Notes: a model not told the origin generated them from the letters alone. 64,000 nt of DNA from Pedobacter sp. MR2016-24 (GCF_026239655.1 NZ_JAPIVO010000001.1:124001-188000); one strand, 5' to 3'. Positions 37,742-47,138 are shown, numbered from the stretch's first letter. Translations and numbers: made by a program.

Positions 37742-38290
37742 ATGGCAACTAAAATCAGATTGCAAAGATTCGGTAAAAAAGGGAAACCTTTTTTCCACGT
37801 AGTGGTAGCAGATTCCCGCTCACCAAGAGATGGTAAATTTATTGAGCGTTTAGGTTCTTATAACCCAAACACCAATCCTGCAACTATCGAAATCAATTTC
37901 GAAAAAACGTTAGACTGGGTAAACAAAGGTGCTGAGCCTACGGATACTTGTCGTGCTATCCTTTCTTACAAAGGTGTTTTATACAAAAAACACTTAGAAG
38001 GTGGTGTTAAAAAAGGTGCTTTAACTGCAGAACAGGCTGATGCTAAATTTGCTGAATGGTTAAGTGCTAAAGACGGTAAAATCGAAGGTAAAAAAGAAAA
38101 CCTTGTAAAATCTAAAGGTGAAGTGAAACAAGCTGCCTTAGCTGCTGAAGCTAAGAAAAATGCTGATCGTGAAGCTGCACTTGCATTGAAAAATGCACCG
38201 GTCGAAGAAGAAGTTGTTGCTGAAGAAGAAGTAACAGAAGAAACTCCTGCTGCAGAAGAAACTACAGAAGAAAAAACAGAAGAAGCATAG
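37742..38290 (+). CDS. rpsP: Small ribosomal subunit protein bS16
   Basis: The first 80 or so residues are normal S16, a structural protein of the 30S 5' domain: [20 protein letters not shown] and [14 protein letters not shown]. The protein is 182 residues, about twice the common length. After residue 130 comes a Lys/Ala-rich segment, then a very acidic tail of repeated Glu-Glu with Thr, Val and Ala. Long S16 tails are known in Bacteroidota. The gene heads the rpsP-rimM-trmD series. Confidence 0.97.
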   Translation: MATKIRLQRFGKKGKPFFHVVVADSRSPRDGKFIERLGSYNPNTNPATIEINFEKTLDWVNKGAEPTDTCRAILSYKGVLYKKHLEGGVKKGALTAEQADAKFAEWLSAKDGKIEGKKENLVKSKGEVKQAALAAEAKKNADREAALALKNAPVEEEVVAEEEVTEETPAAEETTEEKTEEA

Positions 38291-38308
38291 TATTTGTTAT
38301 TCTTGATT

Positions 38309-38358
38309 ATAGCGAAGAATCTTTCTTTAAGGAATGATTTTCTTCGCTATTTTTATTT
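38309..38358 (+). terminator. Terminator or attenuator between rpsP and rimM
   Basis: ATAGCGAAGAATC pairs with GATTTTCTTCGCTAT (2-base bulge) and runs into TTTTATTT. As rimM follows at 38370, partial termination could make S16 in excess over RimM. Confidence 0.7.
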
Positions 38359-38369
38359 AAAAAAAGACC

Positions 38370-38897
38370 ATGACGCACGAAGAGGCATTTTATATAGGAT
38401 ATATTACCAAGACAAAAGGGTTAAAAGGCGAAGTTCAGCTGTACTTTGAATATGATGAACCAGAGTTACTGGATCTGGATGTTGTATTTGCTGATATCAA
38501 TGGTAAAATGGTTCCTTTCTTCGTGTCAGTCTGCAAAATGCAGCCTAATAATACAGGTAATATTTATTTCGACGATATCGATCATATCGATAAGGCACAG
38601 CCCCTGCTGAAAAAGAAGATCTATCTGCCATTGAGCAAAATGCCGGATCGTTCTGATGATGATTTTCACTATAATGATTTGAAAGGTTTCATTGTTTCTG
38701 ATGAAACAAAAGGAGAACTGGGCGAGATCATCGAGATTAATGAATATCCGCAACAATTCGTAGCTACCGTTTCTTACCAGAACAAGGAGGTCATGTTTCC
38801 TCTAAATGAGGATCTGATCGTGGAAATTGATGAGGATGAAGGCACATTACTTGTTGATTTGCCTGACGGCTTATTGGATCTTTACCTTTCAAATTAA
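38370..38897 (+). CDS. rimM: Ribosome maturation factor RimM
   Basis: RimM binds S19 and helps assemble the 30S head. The 175-residue protein has the N-terminal [18 protein letters not shown] block and the PRC-barrel domain with [16 protein letters not shown] and ending in [10 protein letters not shown]. Its position between rpsP and trmD is the standard order. trmD starts 13 bp later. Confidence 0.95.
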   Translation: MTHEEAFYIGYITKTKGLKGEVQLYFEYDEPELLDLDVVFADINGKMVPFFVSVCKMQPNNTGNIYFDDIDHIDKAQPLLKKKIYLPLSKMPDRSDDDFHYNDLKGFIVSDETKGELGEIIEINEYPQQFVATVSYQNKEVMFPLNEDLIVEIDEDEGTLLVDLPDGLLDLYLSN

Positions 38898-38910
38898 TCC
38901 CCCCTTTCCT

Positions 38911-39588
38911 ATGCGTTTCGACATCATTACTGTTTTGCCAGATTTACTGGAAAGTCCTTTTGCACATTCTATTTTACAAAGGGCGCAGACCAAAGGAATT
39001 GCAGAGATTGTAGTACACAGTCTGCGGGATTACTCCACGAATAAACAGCGTAGTGTAGATGACTATCCTTACGGCGGCGGAAGTGGTATGGTAATGTCTA
39101 TCGAACCTTTTGCACGGTGTATCGAAGCGCTGAAAGCAGAAAGGGAATATGACGAAGTGATCTTCATGAGTCCCGATGGTGTTACCTTAAACCAGAGCAT
39201 GGCGAATGAGCTATCCGGTAAAGGCAATGTGATTATTCTTTGCGGGCACTACAAAGGAATTGACCAGCGGATCAGGGATATCTATGTAACCCGTGAAATC
39301 TCGATTGGAGATTATGTGCTGTCTGGCGGAGAACTACCCGCTGCGGTGCTTGTAGATGCCGTGGTGCGATTAATACCGGGTGTACTGAATGATGAGACCT
39401 CTGCGCTTTCTGATAGTTTTCAGGGAGGATTACTGGATGCGCCTATCTATACGCGTCCGGCCGACTGGAAAGGTCACAAGGTGCCGGACATTCTGCTCAG
39501 CGGGCATGAATCTAAAATCAATAACTGGAGGCATGAACAAGCTGTTGCAAGAACGCTTAAACGCCGTCCTGATTTATTAGAAGATTAG
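38911..39588 (+). CDS. trmD: tRNA (guanine-37-N1)-methyltransferase TrmD
   Basis: TrmD methylates G37 next to the anticodon to prevent frameshifting, using S-adenosylmethionine bound in a trefoil knot. Knot motifs are [12 protein letters not shown] and [14 protein letters not shown]; the start [13 protein letters not shown] and the block [13 protein letters not shown] are typical. I chose the ATG at 38911 (225 residues), not the longer frame from 38827, which would overlap rimM and add 28 unrelated residues. Confidence 0.96.
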   Translation: MRFDIITVLPDLLESPFAHSILQRAQTKGIAEIVVHSLRDYSTNKQRSVDDYPYGGGSGMVMSIEPFARCIEALKAEREYDEVIFMSPDGVTLNQSMANELSGKGNVIILCGHYKGIDQRIRDIYVTREISIGDYVLSGGELPAAVLVDAVVRLIPGVLNDETSALSDSFQGGLLDAPIYTRPADWKGHKVPDILLSGHESKINNWRHEQAVARTLKRRPDLLED

Positions 39589-39805
39589 GTTTCTTTTTTT
39601 ATTAGTCAAAACCATATTGTAAATTATTGATATGCAGAAGGTTGTATTTTAAATCCGATTGTATGTTAATATTTCCGGCAATAACATATTTTTTTTAGCC
39701 AAATAAATTTATTTATAGAAATTATTTGTATTTTTACGAAAGTAAAGGTCGCTGAGTTGCGAGACACATTTTTTATAAATTTAAATCTTTGTTGAGAGAA
39801 TAGTT

Positions 39806-40081
39806 ATGGCTGAAAAAATTGAAAAATACAAAATTAATGAATTCTTAGATAAGCTGACAGTAAAGGAATATAAGTTTGCCATGAGGAAGATCCCGGCTAT
39901 ACTTAAGATTTCGACGAACACCTTTCATAATTACCGTCATATCAAGCTGAAAGAGAAACAGGATATCCCTTATGAAAAGGTAAAAAAAATGGAAATTATA
40001 TTCAGCACAAAAGTTGGGGGGCTGGAGAATAGAAAAATTTCAGGTAAAAGCCTCTCAGACATGATTAAAGAGCTGAAATAG
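39806..40081 (+). CDS. Small basic HTH-like protein between trmD and rplS
   Basis: A 91-residue basic protein that I do not recognise by family. Residues about 27-65 have the shape of a helix-turn-helix: AILKISTNTFHNYRHI would be the turn and recognition helix. DIPYEKVKKMEIIF matches the helix that follows the HTH in many small regulators. It lies inside what is normally an uninterrupted rpsP-rimM-trmD-rplS series, with spacers of 217 and 162 bp on each side, so it probably has its own promoter. Its target is unknown; regulating the neighbouring ribosomal genes is only a guess. Confidence 0.7.
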   Translation: MAEKIEKYKINEFLDKLTVKEYKFAMRKIPAILKISTNTFHNYRHIKLKEKQDIPYEKVKKMEIIFSTKVGGLENRKISGKSLSDMIKELK

Positions 40082-40243
40082 ACATATTTTTTGTTGGTTT
40101 CCAATTGTATCTTTAACCTGAACGGATGTGGAAATCATAAAGAATGTGGAAAAAAACAAAAATCACTTTTTTTTATAAAATAAAATTCTTAATATTGCAG
40201 TCCGATTTTAAACAACAAAAAGTCGGCTTAATAGCTTAAAATC

Positions 40244-40591
40244 ATGGATTTAGTAAAATTTGTTGAAGAGCAGGTAATCGCAAAGAACGAGTTTCCTGCA
40301 TTCAAATCAGGAGATACAGTGAGTGTTCACTATAAAATTCGCGAAGGTAATAAAGAACGTGTTCAAATTTACCAGGGCGTAGTCTTACAACGTAATAGCG
40401 TAGGTGCTAATGAGACGTTTACAGTTCGTAAAATGTCTAATGGTGTTGGTGTAGAGCGTATATTCCCTATAAACTCTCCAAACATCGCTAAAATTGAAGT
40501 TAACAGCCACGGTAAAGTGCGTAGAGCGAAATTATTCTATCTACGTGAACTTACTGGTAAAGCTGCTCGTATCAAGTCAAAAAGAGTTTAA
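40244..40591 (+). CDS. rplS: Large ribosomal subunit protein bL19
   Basis: L19 sits at the 30S-50S interface. The 115-residue protein has the conserved [20 protein letters not shown] block, then YQGVVL, and the signature [24 protein letters not shown] interrupted only at expected positions, ending in a basic tail. It is separated from trmD by the small HTH-like gene. A TAATATTGC sequence at 40190 may be part of its own promoter. Confidence 0.97.
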   Translation: MDLVKFVEEQVIAKNEFPAFKSGDTVSVHYKIREGNKERVQIYQGVVLQRNSVGANETFTVRKMSNGVGVERIFPINSPNIAKIEVNSHGKVRRAKLFYLRELTGKAARIKSKRV

Positions 40592-40607
40592 TCACTCAAC
40601 AGCATAT

Positions 40608-40640
40608 AAGCCTTTCCGATTACATCGGGAGGGCTTTTTT
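40608..40640 (+). terminator. Intrinsic terminator after rplS
   Basis: AAGCCTTTCCGAT and ATCGGGAGGGCTT pair over 13 positions (G-T included) around a TAC loop and run into TTTTT. Confidence 0.9.
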
Positions 40641-40849
40641 GTGCGTCTGAATTTTCACATACAGGCCGGTGCAGAAGACATTTTAGGATGACCTGTCTTT
40701 CTTAAATGCGCTTTCCTCCTGTTTGACATGAGTGATCTGTTTAACCACAATTCAATCCCTGGTTGCGGGAATGTTTTGGAGCCTGAAACAGGATAGGGTA
40801 CAGGACATGCCGGGAAGATATAATTTTGTGGTAATGGCTGTAAACGAAG
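40641..40849. other. Gene-free part of the rplS/psd spacer
   Basis: No coding signal. It holds an 8-bp inverted pair, TCCTGTTT (40717-40724) and AAACAGGA (40786-40793), and several CTGTT-type words, but no regular period. Nothing else is recognised. Confidence 0.4.
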
Positions 40850-40906
40850 AAAGCCTGCACCATTTGAATGATACAGGCTTTGAATGATATCATAGGCTTT
40901 GCCTAT
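40850..40906 (-). terminator. Two hairpins after psd
   Basis: AAAGCCTG (40850-40857) pairs perfectly with CAGGCTTT (40874-40881), and ATAGGC-TTT-GCCTAT (40892-40906) forms a second hairpin. They follow psd on the minus strand but lack a strong T-run there. Confidence 0.45.
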
Positions 40907-40923
40907 TTTAAATAGTTTGAAGC

Positions 40924-41583
40924 TTATACAAGTTCCGCAAGAACAGTAATACCTCCCTTAACCACCTGGTTAAGCTCAAGATTTATTTTAGTTTCCAGAG
41001 GAAGAAAGATATCTACTCTGGATCCGAATTTGATGAATCCGAATTCTTTGCTCTGTTCTACGACATCACCTTCTTTAACGTACCATACAATCCGTCTGGC
41101 TAAGGCACCAGCAATCTGGCGGAATAACACCGGCGTTCCGTTTTGATGTTCTACAACGACTGTTGTGCGCTCATTTTCGGTAGATGACTTCGGGTTCCAG
41201 GCAGCAAGATATTTTCCGGGATGATATTTAAAGAATTTTACCACTCCTGAGATTGGATTTCTATTGATATGTACATTTACAGGTGACATGAAAATGGAAA
41301 CCTGTAATCTTTTGTCTTTGAAATACTCTCCTTCTTCTGTTTCTTCAATCACTACAACTTTACCATCTGCAGGGCAGATTACAAGATTGTTGCCGGTATG
41401 AAATGATCTCGACGGATTTCTGAAAAATTGTAGTACAGTAATAAATAATGCAAAGGAAGCAATATATCCAAACCATCTTAACCAGAAGATATCTGCAAAT
41501 CTGTAATCAATAACAGCATTTAAGATAAATATAAAAAGCAGGGAGAGCGCTATGGTCGTATAGCCTTCTTTATGTATTGTCAT
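40924..41583 (-). CDS. psd: Phosphatidylserine decarboxylase
   Basis: This enzyme makes phosphatidylethanolamine from phosphatidylserine. It is a short (219-residue) pyruvoyl-type form. Two N-terminal membrane helices lie near 9-48. The self-cleavage site is GSR at 187-189 in KFGSRVDIFLP, where the serine becomes the pyruvoyl group. Other blocks are CPADGKVVVIEE and SIFMSPVNVHINRNP. hpt lies 65 bp upstream on the same strand. Confidence 0.95.
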   Translation of the reverse strand: MTIHKEGYTTIALSLLFIFILNAVIDYRFADIFWLRWFGYIASFALFITVLQFFRNPSRSFHTGNNLVICPADGKVVVIEETEEGEYFKDKRLQVSIFMSPVNVHINRNPISGVVKFFKYHPGKYLAAWNPKSSTENERTTVVVEHQNGTPVLFRQIAGALARRIVWYVKEGDVVEQSKEFGFIKFGSRVDIFLPLETKINLELNQVVKGGITVLAELV

Positions 41584-41648
41584 TTTATTGAATAAATAAT
41601 TTTGAGTTGCAAAATTGTGAAAATTTATTGGGAAAAGATCAAGTATTA

Positions 41649-42188
41649 TTAAGGGATTGCCTTGTAGATGTCTTTTAGGTTTCTGCCCAGGCCATTATAG
41701 TCTAAACCATAGCCTACTACAAATTCATTAGGAATCTCAAATCCTACGTATTCCAGCTCGTCAATTTGTGTCTGAATCGCATCCGGTTTATATAACAGCG
41801 TGCATACACGTACAGAAGCAGGTTGCTGTAAATGTACTTTTTCCAGGATATATTTCAGGGTAAAGCCGGTATCCACAATATCCTCCACAAGGATCACATC
41901 ACGGTCTTTCAGCGTATCTGGCAAACCAAAGGTCTCCCTGACCGTTCCTGTGCTTGCTGTACCTTTATAGGATGATACGCGGATAAATCCTACCTCACAT
42001 GGAATTTCTATTTCTTTTAACAGGTCTGCCATAAACAGGAAACTTCCGTTTAAGACCCCTATAAAAACAGGACAGCGGTTTTCATAATCTACATTCATTT
42101 GAATGCCGATCAGGCGTGTACGTTTATTGATATTGTCATTTTCAATCAGCAGTTCAAATTTTTTGTCTGCAACCTCAACTGTATTCAT
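41649..42188 (-). CDS. hpt: Hypoxanthine phosphoribosyltransferase
   Basis: A purine salvage enzyme that makes IMP or GMP from hypoxanthine or guanine and PRPP. The PRPP-binding loop is VILVEDIVDTGFTLKYIL. Family blocks FIGVLNGSFLFMADL and EFVVGYGLDYN are present, and the 179-residue length is normal. It is 27 bp after the GT51 gene on the same strand. Confidence 0.94.
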   Translation of the reverse strand: MNTVEVADKKFELLIENDNINKRTRLIGIQMNVDYENRCPVFIGVLNGSFLFMADLLKEIEIPCEVGFIRVSSYKGTASTGTVRETFGLPDTLKDRDVILVEDIVDTGFTLKYILEKVHLQQPASVRVCTLLYKPDAIQTQIDELEYVGFEIPNEFVVGYGLDYNGLGRNLKDIYKAIP

Positions 42189-42215
42189 CTATCTGTATTT
42201 TTCAAAAATTATAAG

Positions 42216-44372
42216 CTAATTCTGCTGCGCTTTTTCCTGTTCTTTCTCTCTTCTCCGCCTCTCCCTGCGTTCCTGTCTGAGCTCTTTATTTGTTTTGGGA
42301 ATACTGTCTGGTTTGATCTGCTGACGGGCAACAGAATCTTTTTTAGGTTTGCCAAATAACCTGTCGAAAAGATTTTTAGACTCATCCTGCATTTTAACCG
42401 GTGCATCTGTATCTGCATCAAAAGCGGTAGTATCCACCTGAGCAGAATCAGGAAGGAGATACTGACGTAAACCCTCACGAAGTCTCACATTGTAAAACCC
42501 GTAACCGCTGGTGTCTGCGGGCGTTAGACCGCGTCTTGCCATAATTCTGCCCATATACCTGAAGTAAGGCAGCATGTAGTCTTTCAAACCACCATCCCCG
42601 CGAAACTTAAACATAGCAATCTTGGGACGGGGTACAATATTGGCCAGAAAGATACCCTCACCTATGCTCAGGTCTGCCGGACTCTTACCAAAATACTGTC
42701 TGGAAGCTTCACCGATACCATAAATGTTCTTACCCATTTCTATGATATTGAAGTAGACTTCAAGCATCCGCTGTTTACTGATCAGCCTGTTGTTCTCTAT
42801 TAACCAGACAATCAGTATTTCTTCTGCTTTACGTGCAAGCGTTTTATTACGGCTTAAAAACACGTTTTTTACCAGTTGCATCGAAATGGTACTACCGCCC
42901 CTCACGAACCTTTTCTCTTTAAAATTGATGACAAAAGATTTGCGGATAGACTCTTCTACAAAACCTTTATGGCTAAAAAATGAAGGGTCTTCGGAAGTAA
43001 GCAGTGCATTTTTGAAGTTACTGGATATTTGTGATAAGGGGGTATAATTGGGGTTAGATGGCCCAATCGTGATATCCCGCATCGGTTTACCATACTCGTA
43101 AGGTGTATAAACAAATACGTCATTGATTTTCTGAAGATTGATTTTCCCCCACTTCATAATTTTGAAATTATACGGAGTAAGTGTTGAATTGAATTTCAGG
43201 CTGTCTGGCTCGCTGCTGTCCAGATAGAAATTAAGATCATACCTGATCTTTCCTTTTACCTGCAGGCCTTCGAGCGACTCAAACAGTCCCTGCGGAAAGG
43301 CATTCAGTACATTTTGGGCATCCTGCTCATCTGCGTGCAGTTTTACCTCATATATTTTATTTGGTGAAAGGGTATATTTTAAAAACGGGTGTATGGCTGC
43401 ATCTTTCAGGTAAACAGTAGATGTGCTATCCAGAGCAATAAAATTGGAACCGATCAGCAAATCTGCATCCAGTCGTGCATCCTTAACAACAATATCATTT
43501 GCCGCTATCTTTTCGTGATTAATCAACAGGTTTTTGACCGACCATGATCCCGTAATTTTGAAATTATCACCGCTATAATCTGCGCTTTTTAGTTCCGTCC
43601 TTACCGTATCAAAGCTGAACTTTGCATGCAGTTTCTGATCAAGGTAAGGCAGCTCTACCTTTTTATTATCAGCGAAAAACAAAACATCCATTTGTTTCTT
43701 GCCGGGGTAAACCTTACCATTCAGGTGCCAGCGGGCTTCGTTATTATTTACAATTATAGTAGAATGGAGATCCCCATCATCTATCGTGGCGGTGGTGGTC
43801 ATGAAGTTTAATCTTGCCGTATCATTATCATTCAGGGTGAACAATAAATTCTTCACCTCCATGTCGTCAGGAATCTTATTAAGTACCTGATTCAGCAGGT
43901 CGTGCGCCAGTTCACTCAGGTCTACCTTGTTCTTTTTTTCCGGGTTATCCTTCTTCTTTCTTTTTAGAAAGAAATCCAGGTTAGTAAGGCTGTCTTTTAC
44001 GACAATACTTACCTTCCCTGTATTTAATACCACTTCAGCCAGCTTTACATCGCCAAAAAGTAAGGGGAAAATTTTAACACCAATCGTAAGATCTTCTACA
44101 GTGGAAAGGGTATCCCTGTCCTTGGGTACAACAGAAATATGCCTCATATGCACTGTGCTTAAGCCATTAAAGCCCGCTTCCCCAATCTTCACACTTAATC
44201 CGTAGTCCCGGTCTGCTTTAGTAATAGCGCGGGCTATCACTTTTTTTAAAAGCGCTTCACGCTTGCTGTAGGCAATGGCACCAAGGATAATAAGGAGGAC
44301 GACAAATATCCCTAAAATCCATGCACCAGCTTTGATGTATTTTTTAGGGATGTTAATTTTTGGAAGACGCAT
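42216..44372 (-). CDS. AsmA-like/GT51 peptidoglycan glycosyltransferase fusion
   Basis: A 718-residue membrane protein with one N-terminal helix (about 16-34). Residues about 40-420 are beta-rich and show an AsmA-like pattern, for example VEDLTIGVKIFPLLFGDVKL followed by AEVVLNTGKVSIV. Residues about 455-610 are a GT51 glycosyltransferase: SEDPSFFSHKGF with catalytic Glu, RGGSTISMQLVKN, KAEEILIVWLIE and YFNIIEMGKNIYGIGEASRQ. No transpeptidase domain follows; the C-terminus is a basic, Arg/Glu-rich tail. It is probably a monofunctional enzyme that polymerises lipid II. Confidence 0.85.
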   Translation of the reverse strand: MRLPKINIPKKYIKAGAWILGIFVVLLIILGAIAYSKREALLKKVIARAITKADRDYGLSVKIGEAGFNGLSTVHMRHISVVPKDRDTLSTVEDLTIGVKIFPLLFGDVKLAEVVLNTGKVSIVVKDSLTNLDFFLKRKKKDNPEKKNKVDLSELAHDLLNQVLNKIPDDMEVKNLLFTLNDNDTARLNFMTTTATIDDGDLHSTIIVNNNEARWHLNGKVYPGKKQMDVLFFADNKKVELPYLDQKLHAKFSFDTVRTELKSADYSGDNFKITGSWSVKNLLINHEKIAANDIVVKDARLDADLLIGSNFIALDSTSTVYLKDAAIHPFLKYTLSPNKIYEVKLHADEQDAQNVLNAFPQGLFESLEGLQVKGKIRYDLNFYLDSSEPDSLKFNSTLTPYNFKIMKWGKINLQKINDVFVYTPYEYGKPMRDITIGPSNPNYTPLSQISSNFKNALLTSEDPSFFSHKGFVEESIRKSFVINFKEKRFVRGGSTISMQLVKNVFLSRNKTLARKAEEILIVWLIENNRLISKQRMLEVYFNIIEMGKNIYGIGEASRQYFGKSPADLSIGEGIFLANIVPRPKIAMFKFRGDGGLKDYMLPYFRYMGRIMARRGLTPADTSGYGFYNVRLREGLRQYLLPDSAQVDTTAFDADTDAPVKMQDESKNLFDRLFGKPKKDSVARQQIKPDSIPKTNKELRQERRERRRREKEQEKAQQN

Positions 44373-44478
44373 GCTGTAAAATAGATGTTTAATTGCTAAA
44401 CGTTAAATGCAAATGTTTATTTCGTGTTAAAATTACACTTAAAAAGCCTAAAATCAATTAATTGTACTGTCCTTTTGC

Positions 44479-44487
44479 TAATTTTGG
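44479..44487 (+). promoter_or_regulatory. -7 box 6 bp before apbC
   Basis: TAATTTTGG is an exact TAnnTTTG match, 6 bases before the ATG. No -33 TTG is seen at standard spacing. Confidence 0.4.
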
Positions 44488-44493
44488 GGAATC

Positions 44494-45558
44494 ATGATAA
44501 GTAACGAACAAGTTTTATCAGCTTTAAAAAATGTTGAAGACCCTGATCTTAAAAAAGATCTGGTGACTTTAAACATGATTAAAGACCTGAATATAGAAGG
44601 TAAAAAAGTCAGCTTTACACTGGAACTGACTACGCCGGCCTGCCCAATGAAAGATATGCTGAAGAATGCCTGTACCAATGCGATTAAGTATTTTGTAGAC
44701 AACGAGGCAGAAATAAATATCAATATCACTTCAAGAGTGACCAAACCAGCAGATACGACACAGTTAAAGGCGATCAAAAATATTATCCTTGTTTCGTCGG
44801 GAAAAGGCGGGGTTGGAAAATCTACTGTAGCCAGCAATCTGGCCATTACACTGGCTGAGGATGGTGCGAAGGTAGGGTTGATTGATGCAGATATCTACGG
44901 ACCATCAGTACCTACCATGTTTGGTCTTGTAGGTGGTAAGCCGAGTGCAAGAGAAACAGAGGATGGAAAAACGCTGATCCTGCCGATAGAAAAATACGGA
45001 ATCAAATTACTTTCTTTAGGCTTCTTTGCTGATCCGGATCAACCTGTACCCTGGCGTGGACCAATGGCCTCTAACGCGATTAAGCAGTTATTTAATGATG
45101 CCGACTGGGGAGAACTGGATTACCTGATCGTAGACCTTCCTCCGGGAACGGGTGATATTCATATCACGATTACGCAAAGTTTCCCGATTGCCGGTGCGGT
45201 GATTGTGACTACACCGCAACAGGTAGCGCTTGCCGATACCAGAAAAGGTCTTGCCATGTTCAAGATGCCGAGCATTAATATCCCGGTATTGGGCGTTATT
45301 GAAAACATGTCTTATTTTACCCCGGCAGAATTACCCGAAAATAAATATTATATTTTTGGTAAAGATGGCGGAAAAGCGCTTGCAACATCATTTGAAGTAC
45401 CTTTTCTGGGTGAAATACCTATCGTACAAAGTATTTCTGAGGCAGGCGATAATGGTACGCCAATTGCACTGAATAAAGAAAGTATAGTGTCGCAGGCCTT
45501 TTCAGCAATAGCTGGCAGGATCGCGCAACAGATAGCAATACATAATGCACAGCAATAA
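44494..45558 (+). CDS. apbC: Iron-sulfur cluster carrier ATPase ApbC/Mrp
   Basis: A P-loop NTPase that carries Fe-S clusters to target proteins. Residues 1-90 are a MIP18-type (DUF59) domain with LELTTPACPMKDM. The deviant Walker A SSGKGGVGKSTVASNLA is near residues 96-112, followed by LIDADIYGPSVP and VDLPPGTGDIHI. Length is 354 residues. The NifU-like gene starts 41 bp later, so both make a small Fe-S operon. Confidence 0.95.
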   Translation: MISNEQVLSALKNVEDPDLKKDLVTLNMIKDLNIEGKKVSFTLELTTPACPMKDMLKNACTNAIKYFVDNEAEININITSRVTKPADTTQLKAIKNIILVSSGKGGVGKSTVASNLAITLAEDGAKVGLIDADIYGPSVPTMFGLVGGKPSARETEDGKTLILPIEKYGIKLLSLGFFADPDQPVPWRGPMASNAIKQLFNDADWGELDYLIVDLPPGTGDIHITITQSFPIAGAVIVTTPQQVALADTRKGLAMFKMPSINIPVLGVIENMSYFTPAELPENKYYIFGKDGGKALATSFEVPFLGEIPIVQSISEAGDNGTPIALNKESIVSQAFSAIAGRIAQQIAIHNAQQ

Positions 45559-45599
45559 TTTGCTGAAAAATTACTAAATTTATATTTTAAAATTTAATC

Positions 45600-45845
45600 A
45601 TGAATCTAACCGAACAAGTTGAGCAAGCCTTAGAAACTATCCGTCCCTATCTTATTGCAGATGGCGGAGACGTAGCTATAGAAGAGATAACGTCAGATAA
45701 TGTAGTTAAATTGAAATTACTGGGGAATTGCGGATCATGCAAAATGAGCTTCATGACCATGAAAGCCGGCATTGAGCAGGCGATCATGAAAGCCGTACCT
45801 GAAATTACTGCAGTAGAAGCAATCAACCTGACTGAGTCAGTTTAG
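45600..45845 (+). CDS. NifU C-terminal-domain Fe-S scaffold protein
   Basis: An 81-residue Nfu-type protein consisting of the NifU C-terminal domain only. The cluster-binding CxxC is Cys44-Cys47 in LGNCGSCKMS, and the block YLIADGGDVAIEEI is typical. Nfu proteins hold and deliver 4Fe-4S clusters; the apbC neighbour fits this. A terminator follows. Confidence 0.93.
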   Translation: MNLTEQVEQALETIRPYLIADGGDVAIEEITSDNVVKLKLLGNCGSCKMSFMTMKAGIEQAIMKAVPEITAVEAINLTESV

Positions 45846-45865
45846 GTAATTTAACACAATTTAAC

Positions 45866-45894
45866 TAGCCGGGATTTTTATAACGGCTATTTTT
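45866..45894 (+). terminator. Terminator after the nifU-like gene
   Basis: TAGCCG and CGGCTA pair around a 12-base loop, then TTTTT. Its 3' end overlaps the -7-like box of the next gene. Confidence 0.65.
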
Positions 45895-45896
45895 GG
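45888..45896 (+). promoter_or_regulatory. -7 box 3 bp before the 45900 gene
   Basis: TATTTTTGG is an exact TAnnTTTG match, followed by CTG and the ATG. Confidence 0.4.
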
Positions 45897-45899
45897 CTG

Positions 45900-46538
45900 A
45901 TGAAATACATTTTCACGTTGATTTCCATATTTTTTACCTTGGGGGTTTTTGCACAGCAAACACCTGCAGGGAAAAAACTGGTCCAATTTTCGGGTATCAT
46001 CACTGATGCAGACAGCAATTTTGTGGTTCCTTATGTGACGATTACCAACCTTTCCAATCAGGAGCAGCGTTATGGTGCCAATTATAAGGGCTTTTTCTCA
46101 TTTGTTGCGCATCCCGGCGATGTGCTGCAGTTTAATGCAATCGGTTATGGTGATAAAACCATTACCCTGCCTGAAGTAATTAAAGAGGAAAAGTATACAG
46201 AAATGGTAAAGATGAAGTCTGAGATCGTTTATCTGCCGGCTGTACGTGTTTATCCATGGGCAACAGTGGAGGAATTCACCAAAGATTTCCTGTCGATGAA
46301 AATTGCCGATGATGATATGGAAATAGCGAAAAGAAACCTATCCAGGGAATCATTAAACGGAATGATGAGAACCCTGCCCAGAGACGGGGGAGAAATCTCT
46401 AAAAGTAATTTCAGAATGGATCAGGAGCGTGAATTAAACAGGAACTTGGTTCAGTCTAATCCACTATTAAATCCATTTGCCTGGGGTAAACTGATGCAGC
46501 AAATTTTTAATGGCGACAAAAGTCGCCAGTTGAACTAG
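45900..46538 (+). CDS. Secreted carboxypeptidase-regulatory-like protein
   Basis: A 212-residue protein with a signal peptide (to about FAQQ, residue 20). Residues about 27-100 look like a CarboxypepD_reg-like beta-sandwich: FSGIITDADSNFVVPYVTI, YGANYKGFFSF and HPGDVLQFNAIGYGDKTI. The C-terminal half is helical and basic and has no known motif. Such domains stand alone or precede TonB-dependent receptors in Bacteroidota; here no receptor follows. The TAG stop shares the palindrome CTAG with the stop of def. Confidence 0.75.
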   Translation: MKYIFTLISIFFTLGVFAQQTPAGKKLVQFSGIITDADSNFVVPYVTITNLSNQEQRYGANYKGFFSFVAHPGDVLQFNAIGYGDKTITLPEVIKEEKYTEMVKMKSEIVYLPAVRVYPWATVEEFTKDFLSMKIADDDMEIAKRNLSRESLNGMMRTLPRDGGEISKSNFRMDQERELNRNLVQSNPLLNPFAWGKLMQQIFNGDKSRQLN

Positions 46539-47095
46539 CGTTTTTTACGCTGCTGCGGGAATTTCATTTTATAATCTGCGCGTACATCTCCTCTGGAAAT
46601 AGAGTCCAGTTTAGACTTCAGCATTCTTTTACGTAATACACCTAAGGTATCTGTAAATAATTTGCCCTGAATATGGTCATATTCGTGCTGAATCACACGT
46701 GCAGGCATACCAGTTACTTCCTCTTCATGTAACATCCAGTTTTCATCATAATATTTAACAAGGATATTAGGCTTGCGCATCACATCTTCCCTGATATCAG
46801 GAATACTTAAACATCCTTCCGTAAAAGCCCAGGGCTCACCCGTTTCTTCAAGAATTTCTGCATTAATAAATACTTTTTTGTAACCAGCGTTGCCCTCTTC
46901 ATCTTCACCAGTATCAACGATAAATAACCTGATCGGGAGGCCGACCTGTGGTGCTGCCAATCCTACGCCACTTGCTGAATACATCGTATCAAACATATTA
47001 CTGATCAGTTTAGCCAGATCAGGGTAATTTTCATCTATGCTTACACATACTTTCCTTAATACTGGATCGCCGTAGGCAACAATAGGTAGTTTCAT
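46535..47095 (-). CDS. def: Peptide deformylase
   Basis: Removes the formyl group from nascent N-terminal methionine, using Fe2+ or Zn2+. The three motifs are complete: GVGLAAPQVG (43-52), EGCLSIPD with metal ligand Cys95, and HEYDH (137-141). Length is 186 residues. It lies downstream of the M16 peptidase gene on the same strand (43 bp). Confidence 0.96.
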   Translation of the reverse strand: MKLPIVAYGDPVLRKVCVSIDENYPDLAKLISNMFDTMYSASGVGLAAPQVGLPIRLFIVDTGEDEEGNAGYKKVFINAEILEETGEPWAFTEGCLSIPDIREDVMRKPNILVKYYDENWMLHEEEVTGMPARVIQHEYDHIQGKLFTDTLGVLRKRMLKSKLDSISRGDVRADYKMKFPQQRKKR

Positions 47096-47138
47096 CTGCT
47101 TATTTTAATGTTTTCGTTGAGATACAAAAGTACGAATA

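Noticed and set aside
40641..40849. rplS/psd spacer as another 11-bp array
   Set aside because: CTGTT-type words recur here but at steps of 26, 18, 22 and 24 bp, not a fixed period; only one 8-bp inverted pair is clear.
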